Below, in pieces: positions 1 to 9,062 of a stretch of 64,000 bases of DNA. The notes under the pieces are model-generated. The model was not told the DNA's origin. It made no database searches and was given only the letters and a program-made list of their open reading frames with translations. Source of the DNA: an uncultured Pelagibacteraceae bacterium (GTDB taxonomy: Bacteria > Pseudomonadota > Alphaproteobacteria > Pelagibacterales > Pelagibacteraceae). Location of the stretch: the NCBI GenBank assembly GCA_902516395.1, contig CABXYN010000001.1, positions 40,797 to 104,796 on the forward strand, in the 5' to 3' direction. Every line of letters begins with the position of its first letter. The stretch's first letter is position 1. The position numbers were made by a program, and so were the translations under genes.

Positions 1-322
1 TTTTTGTGAGCGTGTTAATGGAAACTTTAAATTAAGAAGAGGTTTTAATGTAAAAAAAAAATCAAGAGTTTTAATTATTGAAGATGTCATAACGACAGGA
101 AAATCAAGTCTAGAGTGTGCTAAATTAATAAAAAAATCTGGTGCAATTTTGTTAGGATTTGCATGTTTAATTGATAGATCTAATATGCAAACTTTAAAAA
201 TAAAAAGAAAAAAAATTGTCTCACAAGTAAAATTAAAAATTCCAACTTATAAAGAAAAAAATATTCCTAAAAGTCTAAAAAAAATACCAATTACAAAACC
301 GGGTAGTAGATTCTTAAAATGA
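1..322 (+). CDS. pyrE: Orotate phosphoribosyltransferase, 3' part
   Basis: Only the last 106 codons are inside the window; the reading frame enters at base 2 and ends in TGA at 320-322. The visible part carries the type I phosphoribosyltransferase PRPP-binding motif VLIIEDVITTGKS, with the paired acidic residues and TTGKS loop. It is followed by a short C-terminal tail as in bacterial PyrE. The enzyme joins orotate to PRPP to form OMP in pyrimidine synthesis in the cytoplasm. The stop overlaps the pdxJ start (ATGA), so the two are probably co-transcribed. Other PRTases share the motif; the pyrE call rests on the residues around it (start of the segment FCERVNG, end GSRFLK) and on length. Confidence 0.8.
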   Translation, partial: FCERVNGNFKLRRGFNVKKKSRVLIIEDVITTGKSSLECAKLIKKSGAILLGFACLIDRSNMQTLKIKRKKIVSQVKLKIPTYKEKNIPKSLKKIPITKPGSRFLK

Positions 323-1038
323 AAAAGAGGCTAGGTGTAAACATTGACCATGTTGCAACTTTGAGAAATGCTAGAGGTGAAAAACATCCTGACCCCTATA
401 GTGTAGCTTTAGATGTTCTAAAGGCTGGTGCAGACTCAATTACTGTTCACCTAAGAGAGGATAGGAGACACATTAAAGATATGGATTTAAAAATTCTCTC
501 ATCAAATAAATCAATCCCTATTAATTTGGAAATAGCTTCAGATCCAAAAATTGTTAATATTGCACTAAAAAACAAACCTTCATTTATCTGTCTTGTTCCT
601 GAAAAAAGAAATGAAGTTACTACTGAAGGAGGATTAAATTTAAAAAAAAATAAAAATAAAATCAAAAAAATATTAGAAATCTTTAATAGAAATAATATTA
701 GAACTAGCTTATTTATAAATCCATCTCTTCAAGATATAAAATTATCAAAAACGTTAGGTAGTAAATGTATAGAAATACATACAGGAAAGATTTCTAACCA
801 AATAAAACAAAAAAAAAATTATACTAAAGAACTAAATAAAATTAAAAAATGTGCCTTTTATGCAAGTAAAATAGGTTTAGAAGTTCACGCTGGTCATGGT
901 ATGGACTATAAAACAACAAAAATACTAAATAAGATAAAACAAATTGAGGAATTTAATATAGGCCATTTTATAATTGGAGAATCTGTCTCCCATAGTATTT
1001 CAAAAGTAGTTAAACAATTTATTAAAATATTAAGATAA
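319..1038 (+). CDS. pdxJ: Pyridoxine 5'-phosphate synthase
   Basis: This is a 239-residue TIM-barrel enzyme that condenses 1-deoxyxylulose 5-phosphate with 3-amino-2-oxopropyl phosphate to make pyridoxine 5'-phosphate, the last step of the DXP-dependent vitamin B6 pathway. The N-terminus LGVNIDHVATLRNARG and the block TVHLREDRRHI, which contains the catalytic histidines, are nearly identical to the family. NLEIA supplies the conserved Glu, and EVHAGHGMDY near residue 195 supplies the third His and phosphate-binding glycines. Length is normal. It overlaps pyrE upstream by four bases and acpS downstream by one base (TAATG), a tight operon as in many proteobacteria where pdxJ precedes acpS. Confidence 0.97.
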   Translation: MKKRLGVNIDHVATLRNARGEKHPDPYSVALDVLKAGADSITVHLREDRRHIKDMDLKILSSNKSIPINLEIASDPKIVNIALKNKPSFICLVPEKRNEVTTEGGLNLKKNKNKIKKILEIFNRNNIRTSLFINPSLQDIKLSKTLGSKCIEIHTGKISNQIKQKKNYTKELNKIKKCAFYASKIGLEVHAGHGMDYKTTKILNKIKQIEEFNIGHFIIGESVSHSISKVVKQFIKILR

Positions 1039-1427
1039 TGCATATAATAGGTAACGGTGTTGATATTATTAAAAACAGTAGAATAAATAATTCATTAAAA
1101 ATAAAAGGTTTTTTAAATAGAATTTTTACTAAAAAAGAAATCCAACAGGGAACAAAATTAAAAAATAAAATTAATTTTTACGCAAAAAGATTTGCTGCAA
1201 AAGAGGCTTTTGTTAAAGCAATTGGGACTGGTTTTAGATCAGATATAAATTTTATAGATATTGAAATTAAGAACTACAAGAATGGAAAGCCATATATTTC
1301 ACTATCAAAAAAGTTAAACAACTTTTTGCAAAATAAGTTTAAAATACAAAAATATAAAATCTTTTTATCTCTTTCTGATGAGAAAGATTATTCAATAGCG
1401 TTTGTAGTTATAGATAAAAAAATATGA
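1038..1427 (+). CDS. acpS: Holo-[acyl-carrier-protein] synthase
   Basis: A 129-residue phosphopantetheinyl transferase that moves 4'-phosphopantetheine from CoA to a serine of acyl carrier protein, activating fatty-acid synthesis. The two signature blocks are present: GNGVDIIKNSRI at the N-terminus (Mg-binding Asp) and KRFAAKEAFVKAIGTG near residue 55 (WSxKEA-type block with the catalytic Glu and Lys). Length fits AcpS. The gene starts on the last base of pdxJ and overlaps lepB by four bases, so translation is likely coupled. The pdxJ-acpS-lepB-rnc order is a standard proteobacterial arrangement. Confidence 0.95.
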   Translation: MHIIGNGVDIIKNSRINNSLKIKGFLNRIFTKKEIQQGTKLKNKINFYAKRFAAKEAFVKAIGTGFRSDINFIDIEIKNYKNGKPYISLSKKLNNFLQNKFKIQKYKIFLSLSDEKDYSIAFVVIDKKI

Positions 1428-2152
1428 AAAAAATAATAATTGAAAATCTTAAAACTATAATTTATGCTCTAATCATTGCTGTTTTAATCAGATCTATCTT
1501 GTTGCAGCCTTTTTATATCCCTTCATCGTCAATGGAACCAAATTTATTAGTTGGAGATAGACTTTTTGTAACTAAATTTACATATGGTTATAGCAAACAT
1601 TCCTTTCCATTTAGTCCACCTATTTTTGAAAACCGTATTTTTACCAATAATCCTGAACGAGGTGACGTTGCTGTATTTAAAACACCAGCTGATAATAGAA
1701 CCGATTATATAAAGCGTGTTATTGGTTTACCAGGTGATACAATTCAGTTTATTAATGGTGATCTTTACCTTAATGATAATCAAATTTTAAAAACAATTAA
1801 ATCAAAAAATATCACTAATTATTGTGGCAAATCAAAAATAAAAGTTAACACATTTGAGGAAAAACTTCCAAACGGTAAAGTTTATTTGGCATCATACAGA
1901 ACAGATATTACTTTTGCTAACACAGATAAATACCTAGTGCCAAAAGACCATTTATTTTTCTTAGGAGACAATAGGGATTGCTCAAAAGATAGTAGATTTT
2001 TATCTGAAGTTGGATATGTCCATAAAAATAATCTTGTGGGAAAAGCTCAAATCTTATTTTTTTCATCAGATCCATTTGTAGGAAGTATTGTTAAATTTTG
2101 GAATTGGAATGAAATATTAAGGTTAAATAGATTTTTCAAATTGATTGATTAA
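1424..2152 (+). CDS. lepB: Signal peptidase I
   Basis: A 242-residue inner-membrane serine protease that removes signal peptides from Sec and Tat substrates. A single N-terminal transmembrane segment (about residues 8-27) precedes the catalytic serine in PSSSM (Ser36). The catalytic lysine lies in DYIKRVIGLPGD, and the C-terminal box FLGDNRDCSKDSR is the conserved SPase I domain E. Only one TM segment is seen, against two in E. coli, as is usual for alphaproteobacteria. It overlaps acpS by four bases and is two bases from rnc. Confidence 0.96.
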   Translation: MKKIIIENLKTIIYALIIAVLIRSILLQPFYIPSSSMEPNLLVGDRLFVTKFTYGYSKHSFPFSPPIFENRIFTNNPERGDVAVFKTPADNRTDYIKRVIGLPGDTIQFINGDLYLNDNQILKTIKSKNITNYCGKSKIKVNTFEEKLPNGKVYLASYRTDITFANTDKYLVPKDHLFFLGDNRDCSKDSRFLSEVGYVHKNNLVGKAQILFFSSDPFVGSIVKFWNWNEILRLNRFFKLID

Positions 2153-2154
2153 TT

Positions 2155-2820
2155 ATGAACGCTATTAAAAGACTTCAAAAAAAAATTAAAATAGATTTCA
2201 AAAATGAAAAAATACTTTTGCAAGCAATTACTCATAAAAGTTTTGATCCAAATAATAATTATGAAAATCTTGAATTTTTAGGTGATAGAGTACTAGGACT
2301 TGTTGTTTCAAAAAAATTATATGAACTTTATCCAAATGAAAAAGTAGGGTCTTTAGATAAAAAATTAGCGTCATTGGTTAATAAAAATAAATGTTTAGAA
2401 GTAGGTAATTCATTAAGCCTTAAAGAATTTGTAATTACAGGTAATTCTAAGTCGAGCAAAAACATTGTAGAAAATAAAATTATCTCAGATTGCTGCGAGG
2501 CAATAATTGGAGCAATTTATTTAGATAAAGGATTAGAAGTTTCTAAAAGTTTTATTCTCAAACTATGGAAAGATTTAATAAACGATGCAGAAACTACATT
2601 TGTTGATGCCAAAACACAACTGCAGGAATACTCTTTAAAAAGTTTTAAAATATTGCCTATTTATAAATTAGTTTCTAACACAGGGCCTAGACATAAGCCA
2701 AATTTTAAAGTTGGGGTAAGACTTAAAAATAGTACGTATATTTATTCAATAGGATCTTCAAAGAAAAATGCAGAGCAATCTGCAGCCTTAGAACTTCTTA
2801 AAAAAATTAAGCAAAAATGA
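2155..2820 (+). CDS. rnc: Ribonuclease III
   Basis: A 221-residue double-strand-specific endoribonuclease that processes rRNA precursors and structured mRNAs. The RNase III signature NLEFLGDRVLGLVV is at about residues 39-52, and the second acidic cluster DCCEAIIGAIYLDKG supplies the remaining Mg ligands. The C-terminal double-stranded-RNA-binding domain starts near DAKTQLQEYS and ends in KKNAEQSAALELL. The start follows lepB by two bases and the stop overlaps recO by four bases. In most proteobacteria era lies between rnc and recO; it is absent here. Confidence 0.96.
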   Translation: MNAIKRLQKKIKIDFKNEKILLQAITHKSFDPNNNYENLEFLGDRVLGLVVSKKLYELYPNEKVGSLDKKLASLVNKNKCLEVGNSLSLKEFVITGNSKSSKNIVENKIISDCCEAIIGAIYLDKGLEVSKSFILKLWKDLINDAETTFVDAKTQLQEYSLKSFKILPIYKLVSNTGPRHKPNFKVGVRLKNSTYIYSIGSSKKNAEQSAALELLKKIKQK

Positions 2821-3491
2821 ACTTGCAAGATAAAGGATATTTATTGTCTTTGAATAAATATAATGAAAATTCATCAATAGCCGAATTTTACACTGAAAAT
2901 AATGGAAAAATAGTTGGTGTAATTTTTGGATCAACTTCAAAAAAGATTAAGAGTTATTTGCTAATAGGTAATAAATTTCACATAAATTCGAAACTAAGAG
3001 ACGATGGCAGACTTGGTTATTTAAAGGTTGAGATTGATGAAATCAAGACACCAGTTTATTTAGAAAATAAAAAAAAACTATTTTGTATTATATATTGTAT
3101 GAATTTGATTAAAATTCTCACGGCTGAAAATGAGAATAATATTGAAATATATAATCTTTTAGAAAAATTATTCAAAATAATTGAACTTGATAATTGGCTT
3201 GTTGAATTTTTATATTTAGAGCTAAATATACTAAAGTCTATTGGATATGATATAAATTTTAAAGATTACGTGGTCGATAAAAATATTAACGGCCAAACCA
3301 AATATATTGTAGACTCAAGTCAAAAAATTATACCTAATTTTCTAATAGATAAAAATATTAGTCCTGAAAATTTAAAAGACATATATAGTGGCTTTTCCAT
3401 AGTTGGAGATTTTTTGGATAAAACAATCATCAAACCTAACAATAAGAATTATCCTTCCTCAAGAAATGATTTCGTTAATTTGTTAAAATAA
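2817..3491 (+). CDS. recO: DNA repair protein RecO
   Basis: A 224-residue protein matching RecO in length and position. The N-terminal OB-fold region (KGYLLSLNKYNENSSIAEFYTENNGKI) has the pattern seen in RecO, followed by a helical domain (YNLLEKLFKIIE, WLVEFLYLELNILKSIGYDINF). RecO loads RecA on SSB-coated DNA in the RecFOR gap-repair pathway. The C-terminal zinc-finger cysteines of many RecO proteins are not visible. The start overlaps the rnc stop (ATGA). The family is divergent, so the call relies partly on the rnc neighbourhood. It converges on hemB with no spacer. Confidence 0.8.
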   Translation: MNLQDKGYLLSLNKYNENSSIAEFYTENNGKIVGVIFGSTSKKIKSYLLIGNKFHINSKLRDDGRLGYLKVEIDEIKTPVYLENKKKLFCIIYCMNLIKILTAENENNIEIYNLLEKLFKIIELDNWLVEFLYLELNILKSIGYDINFKDYVVDKNINGQTKYIVDSSQKIIPNFLIDKNISPENLKDIYSGFSIVGDFLDKTIIKPNNKNYPSSRNDFVNLLK

Positions 3492-4472
3492 TTAAAGATC
3501 TACCTGATCAGCAAAATAAGTTACAATACTATTTGCTCCAGCCCTTTTAAAAGAAATAAGAGACTCTTTTATTGAAGTTTTATCTATTAATTTTTTATTA
3601 ATTCCACTCATTATTAAACTGTATTCACCAGAAACTTGATATGCAAATACTGGTATTTTGAAATTATCTTTTACTTTTTTTATTATATCAAGATAGGGCA
3701 TGCCAGGTTTAACCATGACCATATCAGCACCTTCTTTTATATCTAATGAAACTTCTCTCAAAGACTCATCTGAATTTCTAAAATCCATTTGGTATGTTTT
3801 TTTATCACCTTTTAATAATTTTTTTGATCCAACAGCGTCTCTAAATGGCCCATAAAAGCTAGATGAAAATTTTACTGCATATGACAATATCTGCACATCG
3901 TTTAAATTATTTTTATCTAGAGCTGATCTAATTTTACCAATTCTGCCGTCCATCATATCTGAAGGTGCGATAACATCACATCCCATTTTTGCTTGAAGTA
4001 CAGCTTGTTTGGTGAGTATTTCTACAGTTTTATCATTTAGAATATTGTTTTTATTTAATAATCCATCATGGCCATGGGAAGTGTATGGATCTAGGGCTAC
4101 ATCGCACATAATGCCAATTTTATTCTTAAATTTTTTTTTAATAAACTTTATTCCTCTGCAAACCAAATTGTCTGGATTTAAAGCTTCAGATCCTTTTTCA
4201 TCTTTCTTTGTAGGACTTGTGTATGGAAATAAAGCAACCATAGGTATTCCTTTTTTTATTGCTTTACCTACAACTGTATTTAGTTTATCTACACTATATC
4301 TAAATACATTTGGCATAGATTTTATTGATTCTTTTTTATTTTTTCCTTCAATCAAGAAAATTGGCAGTATCAAATCACTGTAAGATAAAGAACTTTCTTG
4401 AACTAATTTTCTAGACCAAGCATATTTTCTTGATCTTCTAAGCCTTAAATTTGGGTATTTACCTGTAATCAT
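3492..4472 (-). CDS. hemB: Delta-aminolevulinic acid dehydratase (porphobilinogen synthase)
   Basis: This enzyme condenses two 5-aminolevulinate molecules to porphobilinogen in haem synthesis. The start at 4472 was chosen because the protein then begins MITGKYPNLRLRRSR, as alphaproteobacterial HemB does. An in-frame ATG at 4535 would add 21 unconserved residues. Seen motifs are APSDMMDGRIG with the first active-site region, VMVKPGMPYLD with the Schiff-base lysine, and AYQVSGEYS. The metal-site segment reads CDVALDPYTSHGHDG, with aspartates where zinc-type enzymes have cysteines, so this is the Mg-dependent type. Its 3' end abuts recO. Confidence 0.95.
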   Translation of the reverse strand: MITGKYPNLRLRRSRKYAWSRKLVQESSLSYSDLILPIFLIEGKNKKESIKSMPNVFRYSVDKLNTVVGKAIKKGIPMVALFPYTSPTKKDEKGSEALNPDNLVCRGIKFIKKKFKNKIGIMCDVALDPYTSHGHDGLLNKNNILNDKTVEILTKQAVLQAKMGCDVIAPSDMMDGRIGKIRSALDKNNLNDVQILSYAVKFSSSFYGPFRDAVGSKKLLKGDKKTYQMDFRNSDESLREVSLDIKEGADMVMVKPGMPYLDIIKKVKDNFKIPVFAYQVSGEYSLIMSGINKKLIDKTSIKESLISFKRAGANSIVTYFADQVDL

Positions 4473-4543
4473 ATTGTATTTTATTATGCGACAAAATCTA
4501 TTATACAAATATATATATAAATGAGTAGAAAACAATCTTCATA

Positions 4544-5185
4544 ATGGACAATAAAAATAAAATTGTAAATCTAAACTTACATAATCAAACTGATAGAGTT
4601 TTGGACTTTAGTGATTTTCAAAAACAAACTATACAATTTGATATTGTTAAGCTTCAAGATGCTTATAATCAAATCATACAAATTAAAAAATTTGATGATG
4701 GTGGCGGTGTAACTAATTTTGGTGCAATTTCATTAACACAAATACCAGGAGACCCGGACTCAATAAAAGGAAGTAAAGCTCGTGGCGTTTATTGGACTAA
4801 ACCTGATAAATCTGGAAAAGAAGTTTCAAGAGATGTGGATATAGACGAGTCTAAATACAGTGAATTCATAAGAGATTATGAAAATACTTATTTTAAAGAA
4901 GTTTATGATGTTCTTTCATCCAAATATAAATTAGGTAGAGTGAGAATTTTATTAAAAGAACCAAGATCAACATTAAGCTGGCATAGAGATCCAGAGCCTA
5001 GATTGCATATACCAATTATAACAAATCCAGGTTGCTTGATGGTTATTGATAATGTAGCTAAGCATATGCCTGCTGATGGATCAGTTTGGGTTACTAACAA
5101 TACGAAATATCATAATGCATTTAATGGTGGAGAAGAAAACAGAATACACCTTGTTGCTTGTGTTTTAGATTATAAATTTAATTAA
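4544..5185 (+). CDS. Aspartyl/asparaginyl beta-hydroxylase-like 2OG-Fe(II) oxygenase
   Basis: A 213-residue soluble protein with a C-terminal double-stranded beta-helix of the aspartyl/asparaginyl beta-hydroxylase type. The iron ligands can be read as His and Asp in SWHRDPEP and a distal His in KYHNAFNGG. The 2-oxoglutarate-binding Arg is in ENRIHLVACV. RLHIPIITNPG between them is the usual core strand. About 130 N-terminal residues are not recognised. The substrate (a protein side chain, a free amino acid or a lipid) cannot be told from sequence. It starts 71 bases upstream of and divergent from hemB, and ends one base before rpiB, so it probably heads the rpiB-glyA-nrdR operon. Confidence 0.7.
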   Translation: MDNKNKIVNLNLHNQTDRVLDFSDFQKQTIQFDIVKLQDAYNQIIQIKKFDDGGGVTNFGAISLTQIPGDPDSIKGSKARGVYWTKPDKSGKEVSRDVDIDESKYSEFIRDYENTYFKEVYDVLSSKYKLGRVRILLKEPRSTLSWHRDPEPRLHIPIITNPGCLMVIDNVAKHMPADGSVWVTNNTKYHNAFNGGEENRIHLVACVLDYKFN

Positions 5186-5186
5186 T

Positions 5187-5606
5187 TTGAAAAAAATCTT
5201 TATTGCATCAGATCACGCTGGTTTTAAATTAAAAGAAAGTATTAAAAAAAATTTTTCTACAAAGTTTGATGTTTCAGATTTAGGACCAAAAAATTCCAAA
5301 AAATCAGTAAATTACCCAGATTATGCCCATAAATTATCAAAAAAGATAAAAAAAAAGAATGTTGGTATTTTAGTATGTGGTTCAGGTATGGGTATGGCAA
5401 TAACTGCTAATAAGCATAAAAATATAAGAGCGGCATTATGTTATTCAGTAAAAAACGCTAAATTATCTAGATTGCATAATGATGCAAATGTTATTACATT
5501 AGGAGAAAGGTTGATTAGTAAAAATTTAGCCTTTAAATGTATAAATGCATTCTTAAATACAAAGTTTGAAGGTGGGAGGCACTTAAAAAGAGTTAAAAAA
5601 ATATAA
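5187..5606 (+). CDS. rpiB: Ribose-5-phosphate isomerase B
   Basis: A 139-residue RpiB/LacAB-family sugar-phosphate isomerase interconverting ribose 5-phosphate and ribulose 5-phosphate. The N-terminus [13 protein letters not shown] carries the conserved Asp-His. [17 protein letters not shown] has the catalytic Cys and phosphate-binding glycines. [17 protein letters not shown] has the C-terminal His/Arg residues. The start codon is TTG, one base after the preceding stop; no ATG gives a complete N-terminus. It lies four bases from glyA, a common alphaproteobacterial rpiB-glyA-nrdR-rib arrangement. Confidence 0.94.
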   Translation: MKKIFIASDHAGFKLKESIKKNFSTKFDVSDLGPKNSKKSVNYPDYAHKLSKKIKKKNVGILVCGSGMGMAITANKHKNIRAALCYSVKNAKLSRLHNDANVITLGERLISKNLAFKCINAFLNTKFEGGRHLKRVKKI

Positions 5607-5610
5607 ATTT

Positions 5611-6921
5611 ATGTCTAGTGAAACAAAATATTTAAACAGTGAGTATAAAGATTTTTTTGAAAAAAGCTTATTAGATAGCGATCCAGAAATTTATAAAGCT
5701 ATTAATGATGAGTTAGTAAGACAACAAAATCATATTGAACTAATTGCATCTGAAAATATTGTATCTCAAGCAGTTTTAGAAGCCCAAGGTTCAGTATTAA
5801 CTAATAAGTATGCTGAGGGATATCCCGGAAAAAGATATTATAATGGTTGTGAACATGTGGATGTTGCGGAACAATTAGCTATAGACAGACTTAAAGAATT
5901 ATTTAACTGTAAATTTGCCAACGCACAACCTCACTCAGGGGCACAAGCAAACGGTGCTGTTTTTTTAGCTTTGTTAAAGCCTGGTGATACTTTTATGGGA
6001 ATGAGCTTGAATTCAGGAGGTCATATTACTCATGGTTTAAAAATTTCTATGTCAGGAAAATGGTTTAATGCAATTGGATATGAAGTTGATAAAAAGTCTG
6101 AACTTATTGATTATGATAATGTTGAAAAACTTGCGCTTGAGCACAAACCTAAACTTATAATTGCTGGTGGTAGTGCTTATTCAAGGGTTATTGACTTTAA
6201 AAGATTTAGAGAAATAGCTGATAAAGTTGGAGCATACCTAATGGTTGATATGGCTCATTTTTCTGGTTTGGTTGCTGGTAAGGGATATCCAAATCCATGC
6301 GACTATGCTCATGTAGTCACATCTACTACTCATAAAGTTTTTAGAAGTGCGAGGGGTGGAATCATATTAACTAATCATGAAGACTTATCTAAAAAATTTA
6401 ATACAGCAGTTTTTCCTGGATACCAAGGAGGACCACTAATGCATATTATAGCTGCAAAAGCTGTTGGATTTAAAGAAGCATTAAAACCTGAATTTAAAGA
6501 TTATATTAAAACTGTTTTGGCTAACGCAAAAATTTTAGCTGAAACGTTAAAAAATAATGGTTTTAAAATTTATTCAGGTGGTACAGATACACATCTTATG
6601 TTAGTTGACCTAAGACCTTTTAATGTAAAAGGTAACGTCGCTGCAGAAAGCCTTTCTAGAGCTAATATTACATGTAATAAAAATGGTATTCCGTTTGACA
6701 GTGAAAGCCCAATGATAACTTCTGGAATAAGACTTGGATCACAGGCTGCTACAACTCGCGGTTTTGGATTAAAAGAATTTCAAATAGTAGGTGATTTAAT
6801 AACAAAAACTATAAAAGGGTTAGCTGAAAACCCTGAAGATAACTCTAAAACTGAAGATGAAGTAAGAAAAGAAGTTGTTAGCCTATGTTCAAATTTTCCT
6901 ATATATAAGCACTTAGGTTAG
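5611..6921 (+). CDS. glyA: Serine hydroxymethyltransferase
   Basis: A 436-residue PLP enzyme that converts serine and tetrahydrofolate to glycine and 5,10-methylene-tetrahydrofolate, the main one-carbon entry and a glycine source. [36 protein letters not shown] and [10 protein letters not shown] are family hallmarks. The PLP lysine is Lys242 in [13 protein letters not shown]. The C-terminus [10 protein letters not shown] is also typical. Only four bases separate it from rpiB, so no glycine riboswitch or own leader fits between them. Confidence 0.98.
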   Translation: MSSETKYLNSEYKDFFEKSLLDSDPEIYKAINDELVRQQNHIELIASENIVSQAVLEAQGSVLTNKYAEGYPGKRYYNGCEHVDVAEQLAIDRLKELFNCKFANAQPHSGAQANGAVFLALLKPGDTFMGMSLNSGGHITHGLKISMSGKWFNAIGYEVDKKSELIDYDNVEKLALEHKPKLIIAGGSAYSRVIDFKRFREIADKVGAYLMVDMAHFSGLVAGKGYPNPCDYAHVVTSTTHKVFRSARGGIILTNHEDLSKKFNTAVFPGYQGGPLMHIIAAKAVGFKEALKPEFKDYIKTVLANAKILAETLKNNGFKIYSGGTDTHLMLVDLRPFNVKGNVAAESLSRANITCNKNGIPFDSESPMITSGIRLGSQAATTRGFGLKEFQIVGDLITKTIKGLAENPEDNSKTEDEVRKEVVSLCSNFPIYKHLG

Positions 6922-6930
6922 ATTAAGCTT

Positions 6931-7389
6931 ATGATATGTCCTATATGTAAAAAAGGCGACACTTCAGTTGTCGACTCAAGACCTACAGAAGATGGTACAA
7001 CTATTAGAAGACGAAGACTTTGTACTTGTGGACAAAGATTTACTACTTTTGAAAGAGTACAATTTAGAGAATTAACTGTAATTAAAAAGAACGGAAGAAA
7101 GTCAACTTTTGATAGGGAAAAACTTTCAAAATCTATCTATGTTGCTTTGAAGAAAAGACCTATTGATACAGAAACAACTGAAAAATTTATTTCTAAAATA
7201 AGTAGATCACTTGAGGAATTAGGTCAAAGTGAAATATTATCAAATACAATCGGTACAATGGTCATGGAGGGACTAAAAGAACTAGACCCTGTAGCATATG
7301 TCCGATTTGCATCAGTCTATAGAAACTTCAGAGAAGAAAAAGACTTTGTTCAATTTGTGGATAGAATTGATGTCTTTAAAAAAAGATAA
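6931..7389 (+). CDS. nrdR: Transcriptional repressor NrdR
   Basis: A 152-residue regulator of ribonucleotide reductase genes. It has an N-terminal zinc ribbon (MICPICKKG...RLCTCGQRF, four cysteines) followed by the ATP-cone domain beginning [16 protein letters not shown]. Length and the [13 protein letters not shown] block are typical. It responds to dATP/ATP and represses nrd operons elsewhere in the genome. It is nine bases after glyA and its 3' end overlaps ribD by 20 bases. The nrdR-ribD adjacency is common in bacteria. Confidence 0.97.
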   Translation: MICPICKKGDTSVVDSRPTEDGTTIRRRRLCTCGQRFTTFERVQFRELTVIKKNGRKSTFDREKLSKSIYVALKKRPIDTETTEKFISKISRSLEELGQSEILSNTIGTMVMEGLKELDPVAYVRFASVYRNFREEKDFVQFVDRIDVFKKR

Positions 7390-8467
7390 TTATAAATCAT
7401 CAGATAAAAAAATTATGAACTTTGCTATAAACTTAGCAGAGAATAATAAGTATTTAACTGGCACAAATCCATCAGTTGGATGTGTAATTGTAAAAAATAA
7501 TAAAATCTTATCTTTTGCAACGACTAATAATGGAGGAAGACCACATGCAGAAAGTATTGCCTTAAATAAAAATAGATACAATAAAGGAACATCGCTTTAC
7601 TCGACACTTGAGCCTTGTTCTCATCACGGGGTAACACCTCCTTGCACAAATGCAATAATAAAAAATAAAGTTAAGATAGTGTACTACTCAATTGAAGATA
7701 AAGATTTACGTACATTTAATAAAACTAAAAAGATTTTAAAGTCTAAAAAAATAGTTGCGATATCAGGACTTCAAAAACAAAAAGTTAAGAACCTTTATAA
7801 AGAATATAATTATGTAAGATCTAACAAAACCCCTTATGTAATTGGAAAAATTGCAAGCTCATCAAATTTGAATATTTTGAGAAACAATTCTTTTATAACG
7901 AATGAACATTCAAGAAGAGTTTCACATATTTTAAGATTTCAAAATCATGCAATATTAACTTCTTACAAAACAATTAATAAAGACAACCCTAAACTTAATT
8001 GTAGATTGAATGGATTAGAGAAATATTCACCTACTGTAGTTGTAATAGATAAGAATTTAAAAATAAAAATTAACTCTTACGTGATTAAAAATTCAACAAA
8101 AAGCAAATTAATTATATTTCACTGTTCTAAAAATATCTCTAAAATTAAGTTTCTAAAAAAAAGAGGTGTTAAACTTATTTATCAAAAACTAGAAAATAAG
8201 ACTAACTTTGACCTTAGAAAAGTAACACAAACACTTTATAAACTTGGTCTACACAGGATTTTAATAGAAACCGGTAAGGATTTAATGACTAATTTCCTTA
8301 ATGAAAATTTATTAAATGAATTCTATTTTTTTAAAAGCGACAAAATAATCTCTAATAGAGATAAAATTAATATATCTTCATTAGTGAAAATGATTAATAA
8401 AAACTATAAAAATAAAAAAAAAATAAACACATATTTAGATAAAGATATACTTACTCACTACTATTAA
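7370..8467 (+). CDS. ribD: Bifunctional diaminohydroxyphosphoribosylaminopyrimidine deaminase / reductase
   Basis: RibD performs the deamination and reduction steps of riboflavin synthesis. The N-terminal cytidine-deaminase-like domain has NPSVGCVIV, the zinc motif PHAESIAL (His-Ala-Glu) and [12 protein letters not shown] (two cysteines), so it looks active. The C-terminal DHFR-like reductase domain is recognisable by [14 protein letters not shown] and [11 protein letters not shown] but is divergent. The start at 7370 was chosen because it overlaps nrdR by 20 bases and is preceded by GGATAG. A start at 7415 ([11 protein letters not shown]) is equally compatible with family N-termini, and one at 7298 would be mostly out-of-frame nrdR. 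Confidence 0.92.
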   Translation: MSLKKDNYKSSDKKIMNFAINLAENNKYLTGTNPSVGCVIVKNNKILSFATTNNGGRPHAESIALNKNRYNKGTSLYSTLEPCSHHGVTPPCTNAIIKNKVKIVYYSIEDKDLRTFNKTKKILKSKKIVAISGLQKQKVKNLYKEYNYVRSNKTPYVIGKIASSSNLNILRNNSFITNEHSRRVSHILRFQNHAILTSYKTINKDNPKLNCRLNGLEKYSPTVVVIDKNLKIKINSYVIKNSTKSKLIIFHCSKNISKIKFLKKRGVKLIYQKLENKTNFDLRKVTQTLYKLGLHRILIETGKDLMTNFLNENLLNEFYFFKSDKIISNRDKINISSLVKMINKNYKNKKKINTYLDKDILTHYY

Positions 8468-8468
8468 A

Positions 8469-9062
8469 ATGTTTAATGGAATTATATTTAATAAAGGAAT
8501 AATTAACGAAATCGAAAAAAGGACAAAGGGAGTTAATTTATTTATAAAATCTTCATTGAAAGTTTCGAATAAAAATCTTGGGATTTCAATTTCTTGTGAT
8601 GGAGTTTGTCTTACTTTAGTTTCTTACAAGAATAAGACTTTAGAATTTTATCTATCAAATGAAACTTTGGCTAAATCAAAATTTAGAAATATTAAAATTG
8701 GAGATGAAATTAATTTAGAAAAACCCTTAAAATTTGGTGATAATATTTCAGGACATATCTGCCAAGGTCATGTTGATACCGTTTGTTCTGTGAAAAGTAT
8801 TAAAAAAATTGATAAATCAAATATTTTTGAATTTAAAATAACAAAATCACTTAAGAAGCAATTAGTAGAAAAAGCTTCTATATTAATAAATGGAGTATCA
8901 CTAACAATATCAAAAATAAAAAAGAATTCCTTTGAAATATGGATTATACCTCACACATTAAAATTAACTAACTTAATCTCACTTAAAAAAAATGATTTGG
9001 TCAATGTTGAGATTGATATTATGTCAAAATATGTAAAAAAATTTATCAATGAAAAAAAATAA
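8469..9062 (+). CDS. ribE: Riboflavin synthase, alpha subunit
   Basis: A 197-residue enzyme of two tandem lumazine-binding beta-barrels that dismutates two 6,7-dimethyl-8-ribityllumazine molecules into riboflavin. The N-terminus MFNGIIFNKGII, the first-repeat motif ISCDGVCLTL and the second-repeat motif ILINGVSLTIS are the two equivalent substrate sites, linked by DNISGHICQGHVDT. Length is normal for the trimeric alpha form. It is one base after ribD and overlaps ribB by 14 bases. Confidence 0.95.
   Translation: MFNGIIFNKGIINEIEKRTKGVNLFIKSSLKVSNKNLGISISCDGVCLTLVSYKNKTLEFYLSNETLAKSKFRNIKIGDEINLEKPLKFGDNISGHICQGHVDTVCSVKSIKKIDKSNIFEFKITKSLKKQLVEKASILINGVSLTISKIKKNSFEIWIIPHTLKLTNLISLKKNDLVNVEIDIMSKYVKKFINEKK

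Noticed and set aside
7298..7369. ribD start at 7298
   Set aside because: This part is an out-of-frame reading of the conserved nrdR 3' end. Starts at 7370 or 7415 fit RibD.
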